Notes: generated from the letters alone by a model not told the origin. A DNA stretch of 64,000 bases from PUPG01 sp041686485 (GCA_041686485.1 JAWLDT010000002.1:24272-88271); one strand, 5' to 3'. Numbered from the stretch's first letter, positions 8,642 through 17,832 are shown. Made by a program: numbers and translations.

Positions 8642-9874
8642 GTGGATGTGTTCTTAGGACGATCAAATATTGGGTCACTCTCTCCGGGCCAGATCACGTT
8701 GCGCCGGCTAAGGCGGAATCCTTTGGCTATGGCGGGAATGATATGGATTGTTTTGTCAGCCTTCCTTGCTTTGTTTGGCTATCTGGTCATCCCGGACAAG
8801 ACACCCCATGCGAACCACCAACAGCTGGAATTAGCCACGCACAGTCCCGGGACGTGCATGGACATTCTGCAAATCACCAAAAATCGGGAATATACTGCTC
8901 CTTCGTTGATTCAACAAATTCTTCATGGAAAACCATCACCCTACAACACCATACCGGTTCAAAACTGGTGGTTTTCGGAGGATACCCTGCACTACGAAAC
9001 GTACCCCGGTCAGGAGGGATATCCCGGGCTGGAAGCCTGGGTCAGGCTTCCGGATGTTTTATTTGCTCTCCAAAAAAACAAAGGGATAGAGCGGATCTCC
9101 GGTGACACCCTGGCCTTCACGGACGTATACGGCAACAGTCTGCGAAGGAGTATTGCAGCTATGCAGGAGGAGGTCATCAGTGATCATATCCGTACGCAAA
9201 CCTTTCTGCTGGGGACAGACCGTTTCGGGCGTGACATACTTAGCCAGATGATCCTGGGCACGCGCGTTTCCTTATCAGTAGGGTTCATTGCGGTATTTAT
9301 ATCCCTGGTTATTGGCATCAGCCTGGGCAGCATGGCCGGATTTTTCAGGGGGCGAACGGATCAGTTCATTGTATGGCTGATCAATGTTGTGTGGTCTATC
9401 CCTACCTTGTTGCTGGCCATTGCCATCACATTCGCGTTGGGGAAGGGGTTCTGGCAGGTTTTCGTAGCTGTGGGACTTACCATGTGGGTAGAAGTAGCCC
9501 GTCTTGTTCGCGGCCAGGTAATCAGCCTGCGGCAGGCAACCTTTGTGGAGTCGGCAAGGGCACTTGGACTTGACAGTTTTCGTATTATCCGGCGCCACAT
9601 CCTGCCGGTGATTATGGGCCCGGTGGTGGTCATATCTGCAGCCAACTTTGCCTCCGCCATTCTGATCGAAGCCGGATTAAGCTTTCTGGGTATCGGCGTG
9701 CAACCACCCATGCCATCCTGGGGTAACATGATCCGTGAGCATTATGGATTCATTATTCTGGACAAGGCTTATCTTGCCATATTACCGGGCATGGCCATCA
9801 TGTTGATGGTGCTCTCATTTATGTTAATTGGGAATGGGCTTCGCGATGCCCTTGACAGAAGCGCCAAAGAATGA
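8642..9874 (+). CDS. OppC-like peptide ABC transporter permease, orphan
   Basis: 410 residues from a GTG start. The pattern is that of the second permease of di/oligopeptide importers: an N-terminal SPGQITLRRLRRNPLA segment, a first membrane helix, a periplasmic insert of about 150 residues, then the binding-protein-dependent transport domain from about residue 205. The EAA loop, which docks the ATPase, reads ESARALGLDSFRIIRRHILP. The N-terminal extension with a large insert is usual for Bacteroidota members. No OppB-like permease, ATPase or binding protein lies beside it, so partners must be elsewhere. It converges with pcm, 11 bases away. Confidence 0.85.
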   Translation: MDVFLGRSNIGSLSPGQITLRRLRRNPLAMAGMIWIVLSAFLALFGYLVIPDKTPHANHQQLELATHSPGTCMDILQITKNREYTAPSLIQQILHGKPSPYNTIPVQNWWFSEDTLHYETYPGQEGYPGLEAWVRLPDVLFALQKNKGIERISGDTLAFTDVYGNSLRRSIAAMQEEVISDHIRTQTFLLGTDRFGRDILSQMILGTRVSLSVGFIAVFISLVIGISLGSMAGFFRGRTDQFIVWLINVVWSIPTLLLAIAITFALGKGFWQVFVAVGLTMWVEVARLVRGQVISLRQATFVESARALGLDSFRIIRRHILPVIMGPVVVISAANFASAILIEAGLSFLGIGVQPPMPSWGNMIREHYGFIILDKAYLAILPGMAIMLMVLSFMLIGNGLRDALDRSAKE

Positions 9875-9885
9875 GGTATAGCCGC

Positions 9886-10539
9886 TTAACGTGCTTTTTT
9901 GCCCACTAATGGCACAAAACGAAAATAGCCGAAAGACTCTTCTTCCAAATCATCATCACCATGCTTGGTGATCCGTTTCATAACCTGTGTATCGCCACTT
10001 CCCAGCGGGACCACCATCATTCCACCGGGTTTTAATTGCTCCGGCAGCTTTTCAGGCAGGTAAGGTGCAGCAGCCGTGATGAGTATCCGGTCAAAAGGTG
10101 CAAAAGCCGGCAATCCTTCATAGCCGTCTCCATAGAAAAGCTTTGCCTTATAATTCATTTCACTCAAAAGCTTTTTGGCTTTACGGTACAAAGACTGATA
10201 CCGCTCAACGGAGAAAACACGGGCTCCCATTTCTTCCAGCACACAGGCCTGATAGCCACTCCCTGTACCAATCTCCAGAACTTTATGACCCTTCTCCACC
10301 TGCAATATCTCCGTTTGGAATGCCACCGTATAGGGTTGACTAATGGTCTGACCCGATCCTATAGGAAATGGTTTATCCTGATAGGCCATCTCCAGGAAAG
10401 AGGAATCCATAAAATAGTGACGTGGCACAGACCCAATAGCATCCAAAACACGCTCATCCCGGATACCTTTCGAACGTATCTCTTCCACCAGTCTTTTTCG
10501 CATTCCTTTGTGCCGGTATGAATCCGTTATGTTAGTCAT
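9886..10539 (-). CDS. pcm: Protein-L-isoaspartate O-methyltransferase
   Basis: 217 residues, the usual family length. It methylates isoaspartyl residues in damaged proteins using S-adenosylmethionine. The substrate loop GSGQTISQP is at 61-69, and SAM-binding motif I, LEIGTGSGYQ, is at 88-97. Later motifs FDRILITAAAP and LKPGGMMVVPLG are intact. It is cytoplasmic. It is divergent from the oxidoreductase gene, whose promoter lies in the shared spacer. No exact -7 box was found for pcm itself. Confidence 0.95.
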   Translation of the reverse strand: MTNITDSYRHKGMRKRLVEEIRSKGIRDERVLDAIGSVPRHYFMDSSFLEMAYQDKPFPIGSGQTISQPYTVAFQTEILQVEKGHKVLEIGTGSGYQACVLEEMGARVFSVERYQSLYRKAKKLLSEMNYKAKLFYGDGYEGLPAFAPFDRILITAAAPYLPEKLPEQLKPGGMMVVPLGSGDTQVMKRITKHGDDDLEEESFGYFRFVPLVGKKAR

Positions 10540-10581
10540 AATATCATTTTAAAGAGTGAAAAGGCTTTACGAAATTAAGCA

Positions 10582-10611
10582 TTTCCAACACCATAAAAAA
10601 CCCTACTTTTG
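10582..10611 (+). promoter_or_regulatory. Promoter of the Gfo/Idh/MocA gene
   Basis: TACTTTTG at 10604-10611 with a TTTC -33 box at 10582-10585, 18 bases apart. Transcription would start near 10618. This rules out the upstream TTG start at 10618 and supports ATG 10645. Confidence 0.65.
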
Positions 10612-10644
10612 TAAAATTTGGTAAGTTATTATAAAACAATACAT

Positions 10645-11643
10645 ATGGCAACGGGTAAAATGAGAATTGGTGTTTTGGGTGCAGGGCACCTGGGGAAAAT
10701 CCACATTAAATGTATTCAGGCATCAGACAGGTTTGAACTGGTCGGCTTTTACGATCCCGACAGGGAGACAGCTGACTCTGTTGAACAATCTTTTAATATT
10801 CAACGATTTACCTCTGAAAAGGCAGTGATTGACGCATCTGATATTGTTGATATTGTTACCCCGACCGTTTCCCATTTTGATTGTGCCTCACTCGCATTAA
10901 AACATGCCAAACACGTATTTATTGAAAAGCCGCTTACAACGAGCCTGAATGAAGCAAAAAAGTTGATTGAGCTTGCCGGTGAAGCCAATGTAAAAGTCCA
11001 GGTAGGACATGTAGAACGATTTAATCCGGCATTTATCGCAGCCAGACCTTATATTGACAACCCCATGTTTATCGAGGCCCATCGGCTTGGCCAGTTCAAT
11101 CCACGGGGCACTGATGTACCTGTTACATTGGATTTGATGATTCATGATATTGATATTATCCTGAATATCGTGCGTTCAAATGTAAAAAAAGTGTCAGCAA
11201 GTGGCGTTTCTGTTATCTCTGACACGCCGGACATCGCGAATGCACGTGTGGAATTTCACAACGGGTGCGTAGCCAATTTGACTGCCAGCCGGATCTCCAT
11301 GAAAAACATGCGCAAGACAAGATTCTTTCAGCATGAGGGATATATTGCAGTGGATTTTCTGGCCAAAGAAACCCAGATCATACGTATGAAAGAGGTTGGA
11401 GCAGAACCAGACCCACTGGCCATGATCATTGATATGGGGCCCCAAAAAAATCAGAAGCAGATCTATGTTGAAAAACCTGAAATAAAATCCATTAATGCCA
11501 TTCAGACAGAACTGGAAACATTCCATGATTCTATCACGGAAAATAAAGATCCCCTTGTCACCATCATGGATGGGTATGCATCTCTGGAACTGGCATATCA
11601 GGTCATGGACAAGATAGAAGACAACCTGCAAATGCTGCCCTAA
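10645..11643 (+). CDS. Gfo/Idh/MocA-family NAD(P)-dependent oxidoreductase
   Basis: 332 residues from ATG 10645; the TTG at 10618 coincides with the predicted transcription start and is rejected. The N-terminal Rossmann domain has the dinucleotide loop GVLGAGHLG (9-17). EKP at 94-96 provides the conserved catalytic Lys, and GHVERFNP (121-128) opens the C-terminal domain. A histidine-bearing segment, LDLMIHDIDIIL, follows. Relatives oxidise or isomerise sugars or nucleotide sugars. The next gene is an undecaprenyl-phosphate sugar transferase, so a role in making a nucleotide-sugar donor is plausible but unproven. Confidence 0.85.
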   Translation: MATGKMRIGVLGAGHLGKIHIKCIQASDRFELVGFYDPDRETADSVEQSFNIQRFTSEKAVIDASDIVDIVTPTVSHFDCASLALKHAKHVFIEKPLTTSLNEAKKLIELAGEANVKVQVGHVERFNPAFIAARPYIDNPMFIEAHRLGQFNPRGTDVPVTLDLMIHDIDIILNIVRSNVKKVSASGVSVISDTPDIANARVEFHNGCVANLTASRISMKNMRKTRFFQHEGYIAVDFLAKETQIIRMKEVGAEPDPLAMIIDMGPQKNQKQIYVEKPEIKSINAIQTELETFHDSITENKDPLVTIMDGYASLELAYQVMDKIEDNLQMLP

Positions 11644-11818
11644 AATCAACCGGTTCACAGCATGCCTTTAATCAGCTCAAAATCCGATTGTATTTTCATA
11701 CAATATGTCGTCCGGGGGGGCGTTATTTCATTACAATCTTTATCGGGATTGTATGTAGTATGGCTTATTCACAGCGTTTTAACACCAACCACCAACCAAC
11801 ATAAACCAAACAACTTCA
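11644..11818 (+). other. Spacer with inverted repeats before sugar transferase
   Basis: 175 bases without a gene. It holds an inverted repeat TACAATC / GATTGTA (loop TTTATCGG) near 11732-11753, and a smaller one near 11690 (ATTGTATTTTCATACAAT). Neither has a T-run on the + strand, so they look more like operator or leader structures than terminators. No exact TAnnTTTG was found. Confidence 0.4.
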
Positions 11819-13243
11819 ATGAATAAACAGCTACAAAAGATTCAGGTTTTTAATTTTATCTTTTTTGATTACCTTGCAGCTACCCTTGCCTGGTTTCTGT
11901 TTATACATATCCTGGGTTCTGAAAACGGATTTGCCTTCAACAAATTCAAAGAGCAGATCTTCCTGGAGAATAACCTGATATTGGGCCTATTTATCATCCC
12001 TATATTCTGGCTGCTTCTATATTACCTGAGTGGTTCCTACAAAAACATATTCAGGCGATCCCGTCTCGGGCAACTCGGTCAAACTATCTTTATCTCCATA
12101 ATAGGCGTTTTGGTGATCTATTTTGTCATTCTGCTTGACCAGGAGGTAACTGCCAGCAAAGGATATTATCAATCCCTTTTGATTCTTCTCCTGTTACATG
12201 TATTCTTCACAGCCACCTTCCGGTTTATATTGTCAACCAGGATCATCAGAAAGATCCATAACCGAAAAATCGGGTTTAACACCATTATCATCGGAAGCCA
12301 GAAGAAAGCCATAGATATTACAAAAGAGCTCGATTCGCATAATAAATCCGCGGGGAATAAACTGATTGGTTTTGTAACCGTCAGCAACCATGATCACTAT
12401 CCCCTTGAGGACTACCTGCCCAGACTGGGCAGTTTTGACCAGGTCAGGGATATTATTGAGCAATACCAGGTTGAAGAAGCCATCATTGCCCTTGAATCCA
12501 GGGAGCATAAAAATATCAGCAAAATACTGACAGACCTGTATTCTACGGATGTTGTCGTGAAAGTCATTCCTGAGATGCATGATATTTTGCTGGGGTCTGT
12601 CAAGATGACCTCTATTTTTGGTACTCCGCTTATTGAGATCCATTCTGGTTTAATGCCCGCCTGGCAAAGCTCCATCAAGCGATTTATTGATATTGTCGTG
12701 TCAGCCACCAGTCTGGTTATCCTGTCGCCACTGTTCCTGGTTACCGCCATTGGTGTGAAAGCAACTTCCAAAGGTCCGGTATTTTACAAGCACGAACGTA
12801 TCGGGCTACATGGCAAACCCTTTATGATGCACAAGTTCCGTTCCATGTATGTGGATGCGGAAAAACACGGACCTCAGCTTTCCTGCAAAGACGATCCCCG
12901 CATTACCCCTTTTGGTAAATTTATGCGCAAAGTAAGACTGGATGAGATTCCCCAGTTTTATAATGTGCTGCGTGGCTACATGTCGTTGGTAGGACCCCGG
13001 CCTGAGCGTCAGTATTATATCGACAAAATCGTTGAAGAAGCCCCGCAATACAAGCTGCTGCAAAAGATCAAACCGGGTGTAACAAGCTGGGGGCAAGTGA
13101 AGTATGGCTATGCAGAAAATGTAGATGAGATGATCGAGCGCCTGAAATACGACCTGCTCTACCTGGAGAACATGTCGCTGGCCGTCGATTTTAAGATTCT
13201 GATATATACGGTTTTGATTATCCTGCAGGGGCGTGGGAAATAG
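11819..13243 (+). CDS. Polyprenyl-phosphate sugar-1-phosphate transferase (WbaP/WcaJ type)
   Basis: 474 residues. Four membrane helices occupy about 10-140. A Rossmann-like CoA-binding-type domain follows (about 150-270, with TIIIGSQKKAIDI), then one more helix near 295. The C-terminal bacterial sugar transferase domain has FYKHERIGLHGKPF, MHKFRSMYVDAE, LDEIPQFYNVLRG and SLVGPRPE, all in order and intact. It starts glycan assembly by moving a sugar phosphate from a nucleotide sugar to undecaprenyl phosphate. It probably serves the same class of polysaccharide as the cluster at 386-7854, though the two are not one operon. It converges on the DUF4294 gene, six bases away. Confidence 0.93.
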   Translation: MNKQLQKIQVFNFIFFDYLAATLAWFLFIHILGSENGFAFNKFKEQIFLENNLILGLFIIPIFWLLLYYLSGSYKNIFRRSRLGQLGQTIFISIIGVLVIYFVILLDQEVTASKGYYQSLLILLLLHVFFTATFRFILSTRIIRKIHNRKIGFNTIIIGSQKKAIDITKELDSHNKSAGNKLIGFVTVSNHDHYPLEDYLPRLGSFDQVRDIIEQYQVEEAIIALESREHKNISKILTDLYSTDVVVKVIPEMHDILLGSVKMTSIFGTPLIEIHSGLMPAWQSSIKRFIDIVVSATSLVILSPLFLVTAIGVKATSKGPVFYKHERIGLHGKPFMMHKFRSMYVDAEKHGPQLSCKDDPRITPFGKFMRKVRLDEIPQFYNVLRGYMSLVGPRPERQYYIDKIVEEAPQYKLLQKIKPGVTSWGQVKYGYAENVDEMIERLKYDLLYLENMSLAVDFKILIYTVLIILQGRGK

Positions 13244-13249
13244 ACTGGT

Positions 13250-13846
13250 TTACAACAAGCCCTCCTCAATAAGCTGAACAATCTCTTCCAGCTGCTGGTC
13301 CTCCCCCTCAGGCTCATACGCGGTTTTCAGATCATAACCAAAAAGCCGACCCAGCGACTGCCAGAAAAAAGCTGAAAAGGTGCCCCGAAAATCTTTGACA
13401 ATGCTATAGGAAGTATGGCTGGTTTCACGGTCGATCAGCTTGATGAGGATCAAACCCTGCGAAAACGTAAGGCTTTTCAGGTCATCTTCGAAACGATCAC
13501 GGATCTGTTTTTCGGCACTTTCTATAAAAGCCTTGCGTTCACGTTCGCTATCCAGTTCCATCAACCGGGCATTATAGGCCCGAAACATCTCACCGGCAAG
13601 GCGGGCATAGGGATATACCTTTTTTACGTTGCGTACTTTCCGCCTGTAGCGGTATTCTTGCAGACGATTATCAAACTCCCGCGGTGCAACAATTTCAACA
13701 GGTTCAAGCTCGATCACAATCAGGGTATCTCCGTTGCTGATCCGGGCAGCAACAGTTATCCATTCATCTTTCAACGCATCCTGAGCGAAAAGCCCGGAAT
13801 GGAGAAACAGAATTGAAAACAGTGCTATGAATAGATATTTCACCAT
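13250..13846 (-). CDS. DUF4294-domain exported protein
   Basis: 198 residues with a signal peptide (about 1-21, ending LFAQ). The body carries the DUF4294 pattern: DTLIVIELEPVEIVAPREF, RKVRNVKKVYPYARLAGE, then SQGLILIKLIDRETSHTSY and FRGTFSAFFWQSLGRLFGYDLK. The family is confined to Bacteroidota and has no established function. The conserved Arg/Lys-rich and Tyr-rich motifs are all present. It lies 87 bases downstream of clpX on the same strand, but a terminator (13855-13889) separates them, so expression is probably by read-through or an unrecognised promoter. Confidence 0.88.
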   Translation of the reverse strand: MVKYLFIALFSILFLHSGLFAQDALKDEWITVAARISNGDTLIVIELEPVEIVAPREFDNRLQEYRYRRKVRNVKKVYPYARLAGEMFRAYNARLMELDSERERKAFIESAEKQIRDRFEDDLKSLTFSQGLILIKLIDRETSHTSYSIVKDFRGTFSAFFWQSLGRLFGYDLKTAYEPEGEDQQLEEIVQLIEEGLL

Positions 13847-13854
13847 GGTTACCT

Positions 13855-13889
13855 ATAGAAAAAGCGTCCACCGTATTAGGGGAACGCTT
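13855..13889 (-). terminator. Intrinsic terminator after clpX
   Basis: On the minus strand, AAGCGTTCC pairs with GGACGCTT (one bulged T) around an 11-base loop, followed by a T-rich run. It lies 45-80 bases after the clpX stop codon and should end the tig-clpP-clpX transcript. Confidence 0.7.
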
Positions 13890-13933
13890 CAAGATACAAA
13901 AAAATTATATAATTGAAAAGCCGTAAAACCTTG

Positions 13934-15178
13934 CTATGAAGCTGCCTTCAGGCGCTCCATCCTGGCATTTTCGAGACGATGGCGTGCATAATCCATAGTA
14001 AGATAAAAGGTCTCCTGTTTCTGCGGTTTGGAGGGAACTTCATACATGGCATCCAGCATGATCACCTCACAGATGGATCGCAGTCCGCGGGCTCCGAGCT
14101 TAAACTCAATGGCTTTATCCACAATATAATCCAGCACTTCATCATCGATAACCAACTTCATATTATCCATTTCAAAAAGTTTGATGTATTGGTTCACCAA
14201 TGAATTTTTGGGTTCGGTCAGAATTTGTCTGAGAGCCTGACGGTCAAGCGGATTCAGGTGTGTCAGTACCGGAAGTCGACCTACCAGTTCAGGGATGAGG
14301 CCATAGCTTTTAAGGTCCTGCGGAGCCACATATTGCAGCATGTTTTCCCGGTCGATCTGCTCACCCTTATTGATCCCATAGCCAATGGCATTGGTTTGCA
14401 GCCTGGACTGAATTTTTTTCTCCAGGCCATCAAAAGCCCCCCCGCAAATAAACAGGATACGCTCCGTATTGATCTGTAACATTTTCTGTTCAGGATGTTT
14501 GCGGCCACCCTGTGGTGGAACATTCACCACTGCACCTTCCAGAAGTTTCAGCAATGCCTGCTGAACTCCCTCACCGGAAACATCGCGGGTTATGGAAGGA
14601 TTGTCAGATTTCCTGGCTATCTTATCCAGCTCATCAATAAACACAATACCACGTTCAGCGGTGGCTACATCATAGTCGGCCACCTGCAGCAGGCGGGCCA
14701 GAATGCTCTCAACATCTTCGCCAACGTAACCGGCTTCGGTAAGGACGGTCGCATCCGCGATGCAAAAGGGTACCTGCATCATTTTGGCAATCGTACGTGC
14801 CATCAATGTTTTGCCGGTGCCGGTCTCCCCCACCAGCACAATATTCGACTTTTCAAGCTCCACTTCATCTTCCTGTTTCTCTTTGGGAACCTGATAGTTG
14901 ATACGCTTATAATGGTTATACACGGCAACAGAAAGTACCTTCTTGGCCTCCTCCTGCCCGATCACATACTGATCCATATGTTTTTTGATCTCATCGGGCC
15001 TGAACAGCTCAAATGACGGTATTTTCTTTTTTTCTTCCAGTGCCTTTTCTTCCTGAAGAATCTGATTCGCCTGTTCTACACATCGTTCGCATATCTGGGC
15101 ATCAACGCCCGATATGACAAGCCCGAGGTTTTGCGCCTCCTTGCCGCAGAAAGAACACTTTTTGTTTTCTTTTGCCAT
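13934..15178 (-). CDS. clpX: ClpX, ATPase subunit of Clp protease
   Basis: 414 residues, normal length. The N-terminal zinc-binding domain has its four cysteines (C8, C11, C30, C33) for substrate and adaptor binding. The AAA+ core has Walker A GETGTGKT at 117-124, the pore loop GYVGEDVES, Walker B IVFIDELDKIA, sensor arginines and the ClpP-contact loop IGYG. It unfolds tagged or damaged proteins and feeds them to ClpP. It is the last gene of tig-clpP-clpX, 25 bases after clpP. Confidence 0.98.
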   Translation of the reverse strand: MAKENKKCSFCGKEAQNLGLVISGVDAQICERCVEQANQILQEEKALEEKKKIPSFELFRPDEIKKHMDQYVIGQEEAKKVLSVAVYNHYKRINYQVPKEKQEDEVELEKSNIVLVGETGTGKTLMARTIAKMMQVPFCIADATVLTEAGYVGEDVESILARLLQVADYDVATAERGIVFIDELDKIARKSDNPSITRDVSGEGVQQALLKLLEGAVVNVPPQGGRKHPEQKMLQINTERILFICGGAFDGLEKKIQSRLQTNAIGYGINKGEQIDRENMLQYVAPQDLKSYGLIPELVGRLPVLTHLNPLDRQALRQILTEPKNSLVNQYIKLFEMDNMKLVIDDEVLDYIVDKAIEFKLGARGLRSICEVIMLDAMYEVPSKPQKQETFYLTMDYARHRLENARMERLKAAS

Positions 15179-15203
15179 GGTTATAAATATTCGCGGCTTA
15201 CGG

Positions 15204-15893
15204 CTACTTCTCTGAAGCCGGTTTGTTTGTAATCAGTACTTCATCAATCATGCCATACTGCTTTGCTTCCTCTGAGGTCATCCAGAAATCGCGATCCGCA
15301 TCTTTCCAGATCTTCTTATAATCCTGGCTGGAGTGCGAGGCAATGATCTCATACAGTTCTTTCTTGATCTTCTGGATTTCCCGGGCGGTGATCTCAATAT
15401 CGGAAGCCTGACCTTCTGCACCACCCATGGGCTGGTGAATAAGGATACGGCTGTGCCTCAAAGCCGTACGTTTCCCTTTGGTACCTGAGCTAAGCAATAC
15501 CGCTCCCATGGAGGCTGCCATACCAGTACAAATGGTCGCCACATCAGGCGCAATGTACTGCATGGTATCATAGATACCCAGGCCTGCATATACGGAACCA
15601 CCCGGGGTATTGAGATAGATCTGAATATCTTTCTTCGGATCTACAGATTCCATATATAATAACTGAGCCTGAATAATGTTGGCCACATAATCATTGATCG
15701 GCACACCCAGGAAAATGATGCGGTCCATCATCAACCGGCTAAACACATCCATGGTGGCAACATTCAGTTGTCGCTCCTCAATAATGGTCGGGCTGATATA
15801 ATTGCCATAAGCCGACGTAAAATTATGCATGGTCATGCTGCTGATACCCATATGTTGGGTCGCAAACTTTTGAAAATCATCTTTATTGCTCAT
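15204..15893 (-). CDS. clpP: ClpP, proteolytic subunit
   Basis: 229 residues. The serine-protease triad is intact: S128 in GMAASMG, H153 in ILIHQPMGG, D202 in DRDFWM; spacings of 25 and 49 match the family. The N-terminal 30 or so residues before the mature core probably include a propeptide. It forms the tetradecameric chamber for ClpX. The gene begins three bases after the tig stop codon, so the two are translated from one message. Confidence 0.98.
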   Translation of the reverse strand: MSNKDDFQKFATQHMGISSMTMHNFTSAYGNYISPTIIEERQLNVATMDVFSRLMMDRIIFLGVPINDYVANIIQAQLLYMESVDPKKDIQIYLNTPGGSVYAGLGIYDTMQYIAPDVATICTGMAASMGAVLLSSGTKGKRTALRHSRILIHQPMGGAEGQASDIEITAREIQKIKKELYEIIASHSSQDYKKIWKDADRDFWMTSEEAKQYGMIDEVLITNKPASEK

Positions 15894-15896
15894 GAT

Positions 15897-17306
15897 TTAT
15901 TGTTTTTCCGTTTCAGATTTGTCACCGCTTTGTTCGCCCTGTTGCTGCTGATACTTTTCCGTAACGAGCTTTACGAAGTCATCAAAAGAGATCTCAACCT
16001 CATTCAGTTTTAGCTTTTCTTTAAATAATGCGATCAGCTTTTGCTCATACAGGTGGTCATGGATCTTTTTGATTTCTTCTTTGTTAGAAGAGAAGTTTTT
16101 GACATACTCATCAAGTACCCCTTGTTCAACATCTTCCTGGCCATATTGTTTAAGCTGTGCCTTGATGAATTCCTCCAGGTGCTTGTTCACCTCCTCGGGT
16201 TTCACCTCCAGGTCATATTTCTTGCTCAGGTGGTTTTCGATCAGTTGCCATTTAAAGGTATCTGCAAACTGCTCAAATTCATTTTCCACCTTTTCTTCAG
16301 AAAGTTCTTCTTTGTTATTCTCCAGCAACCATTTTTTCAGGAATGCTTCCGGCAGCTCCAGGTCTGCTTCTTCCACCAGCTTTTCGATCACCAGGTTTTT
16401 AAAATGCTTATCCACATCTGCCTGGTACTGTTTGCTGATCTGATCGGCCAGGTATTTACGGAACTCTTCTTCAGTGGTAATGTCCGCATCGGGAGCGGCC
16501 TTTTTAAAGAACTCTTCATCCATCCCGGCAGGCTCTACGCGGCTGATGCTTTGTATGGTAAAACGAAACAACGGGCTGTAATTTGAAAGCTCCTCCTTCT
16601 GCACACCCAGCATGGAAGCTGCTTCCGATTCCGACTCAACGGCCTTCATCACATCCATCACAACAATCTCACCCGGTTTGGCTCCAATAAGTTTCTGTTT
16701 TACCTCCTCATCTTTTATATACTGGATATAAACGCTGGATTGGTGGGTATGGCCCTCGGTTTTGGGGGTATTTTCGTCTTCCATCTCCTCAAATTCACCG
16801 TAGAGCACATCCTCAGCTTCTGACACACCGGGGTTCGTCATCTTACCATACCGTTTACGGATATCTTTCAGGTAATTATCCACAATATCGTCATCCACTT
16901 TAATCTTGTGGTAGTCTACCTCAATATCTTCCGAGAGTTCCAGATCAATATCCGGAGCTAATCCGATGTGATAGTAGAAGGCGAACTCGGTCTGGTTATC
17001 CCAGTCGATGGTATTGGCATGGTCATTATCGGGCAGTGGGTTACCGAGCACATTGAGCTCATTTTCTTTGATGTAGTTGTATACGGCGTCGGCCAGAATC
17101 TTATTCACTTCTTCGGCGAGCACGCTTTTACCGTACATCTTTTTAACGATCCCCATGGGCACTTTACCCTGTCTAAAACCAGGCATTTGCGCCTTCTTCT
17201 GCAGATTGGCCAGTTCTTTATCCACCTGCTGACGATAGTCTTCTTCGGTCAGGTGTACTGTCAGTGTCGCCTCCAGGTTTCCTTTCTTCTCCTGAGTAAT
17301 CTCCAT
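15897..17306 (-). CDS. tig: Trigger factor, ribosome-bound chaperone
   Basis: 469 residues, slightly long for the family. The N-terminal ribosome-binding domain carries MPGFRQGKVPMGIVKKMYG; the FRxGKxP signature docks on L23, itself encoded in this window. A divergent PPIase-like middle domain spans about 150-250 (EDVLYGEFEEME, then GAKPGEIVVMD). A long helical C-terminal chaperone arm ends in a Gln/Glu-rich tail. It shields nascent chains at the tunnel exit. First gene of tig-clpP-clpX, with a promoter box at 17385-17392 and a hairpin in the leader (17339-17364). Confidence 0.96.
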   Translation of the reverse strand: MEITQEKKGNLEATLTVHLTEEDYRQQVDKELANLQKKAQMPGFRQGKVPMGIVKKMYGKSVLAEEVNKILADAVYNYIKENELNVLGNPLPDNDHANTIDWDNQTEFAFYYHIGLAPDIDLELSEDIEVDYHKIKVDDDIVDNYLKDIRKRYGKMTNPGVSEAEDVLYGEFEEMEDENTPKTEGHTHQSSVYIQYIKDEEVKQKLIGAKPGEIVVMDVMKAVESESEAASMLGVQKEELSNYSPLFRFTIQSISRVEPAGMDEEFFKKAAPDADITTEEEFRKYLADQISKQYQADVDKHFKNLVIEKLVEEADLELPEAFLKKWLLENNKEELSEEKVENEFEQFADTFKWQLIENHLSKKYDLEVKPEEVNKHLEEFIKAQLKQYGQEDVEQGVLDEYVKNFSSNKEEIKKIHDHLYEQKLIALFKEKLKLNEVEISFDDFVKLVTEKYQQQQGEQSGDKSETEKQ

Positions 17307-17338
17307 ATAATCATTCTGATTTAAACATTTATACTGAT

Positions 17339-17364
17339 GAAACGCGCCTGTAGTTATGCGTTTC
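17339..17364 (-). other. Hairpin in the tig leader
   Basis: Perfect seven-base inverted repeat GAAACGC / GCGTTTC with a 12-base loop, between the tig promoter box and start codon. It has no T-run, so it is not an intrinsic terminator; it may affect message stability or translation. Confidence 0.45.
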
Positions 17365-17384
17365 CCACTTCATTTTCAGGGGCA

Positions 17385-17392
17385 CAAATATA
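17385..17392 (-). promoter_or_regulatory. -7 box of the tig-clpP-clpX promoter
   Basis: TATATTTG on the minus strand, exact TAnnTTTG, 79 bases before the tig start. A -33 box is weak (TTAA). Confidence 0.55.
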
Positions 17393-17715
17393 CGATTAAT
17401 TATGGAGATGTTAATAATGGATTGTCATCTATCGGCAGGTTAATCCGACACCTATCATTATTACAAGTGCAAATTTTTGGTAAGATAAAACCCCTTTCAA
17501 GGCTTTTTTTCTTATTAATCATTTTGTCTTATTTGTCATATTTTTTTAACCTGAGTATCTGATAGTTACCTTGACGAGTGTTCGTTGATAACTATCGTAA
17601 TCATTTGATATTCACATGGTTAATCAAAGGGACAAATCGGGAGAAAAGGGACAAAATGTTTTTTTTCTCTTGGAGGTATAACTGTCTGTTTATTAGAGCT
17701 TTAGCTGCTCAAAAG
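17393..17715. other. AT-rich non-coding spacer with inverted repeat
   Basis: About 320 bases between the tig promoter and tRNA-Leu. It is strongly AT-rich and has no credible gene. It contains a perfect eight-base inverted repeat GATAGTTA / TAACTATC at 17561-17596, with a smaller CGA / TCG stem inside its loop, and short repeated GGGACAAA words near 17629 and 17650. Confidence 0.5.
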
Positions 17716-17797
17716 TGCGGATGGAGGGACTCGAACCCCCACGCCTTGCGGCACCAGATCCTAAGTCTGGCGCGGCTACCAATTACGCCACATCCGC
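17716..17797 (-). tRNA. tRNA-Leu (TAG anticodon)
   Basis: 82 bases on the minus strand. Acceptor arms GCGGATG / CATCCGC with discriminator A. The anticodon loop CTTAGGA gives TAG, reading CUA-type leucine codons. A long variable arm (TGCCGCAAGGCG) marks it as class II, and the T arm has GGTTCGAGTCC. CCA is not encoded. A TACTTTTG promoter box is at 17825-17832. Confidence 0.97.
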
Positions 17798-17824
17798 ATA
17801 ATCATCTATCCTGGTTATTTAGTG

Positions 17825-17832
17825 CAAAAGTA
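17825..17832 (-). promoter_or_regulatory. -7 box of the tRNA-Leu promoter
   Basis: TACTTTTG on the minus strand, exact TAnnTTTG, 27 bases before the tRNA 5' end, in the gap after the sensor kinase stop codon. Confidence 0.55.

Noticed and set aside
8578..9105. A 175-codon + strand frame starting upstream of the permease
   Set aside because: It overlaps the permease in another frame, and the permease has family-level motifs throughout while this frame has none.
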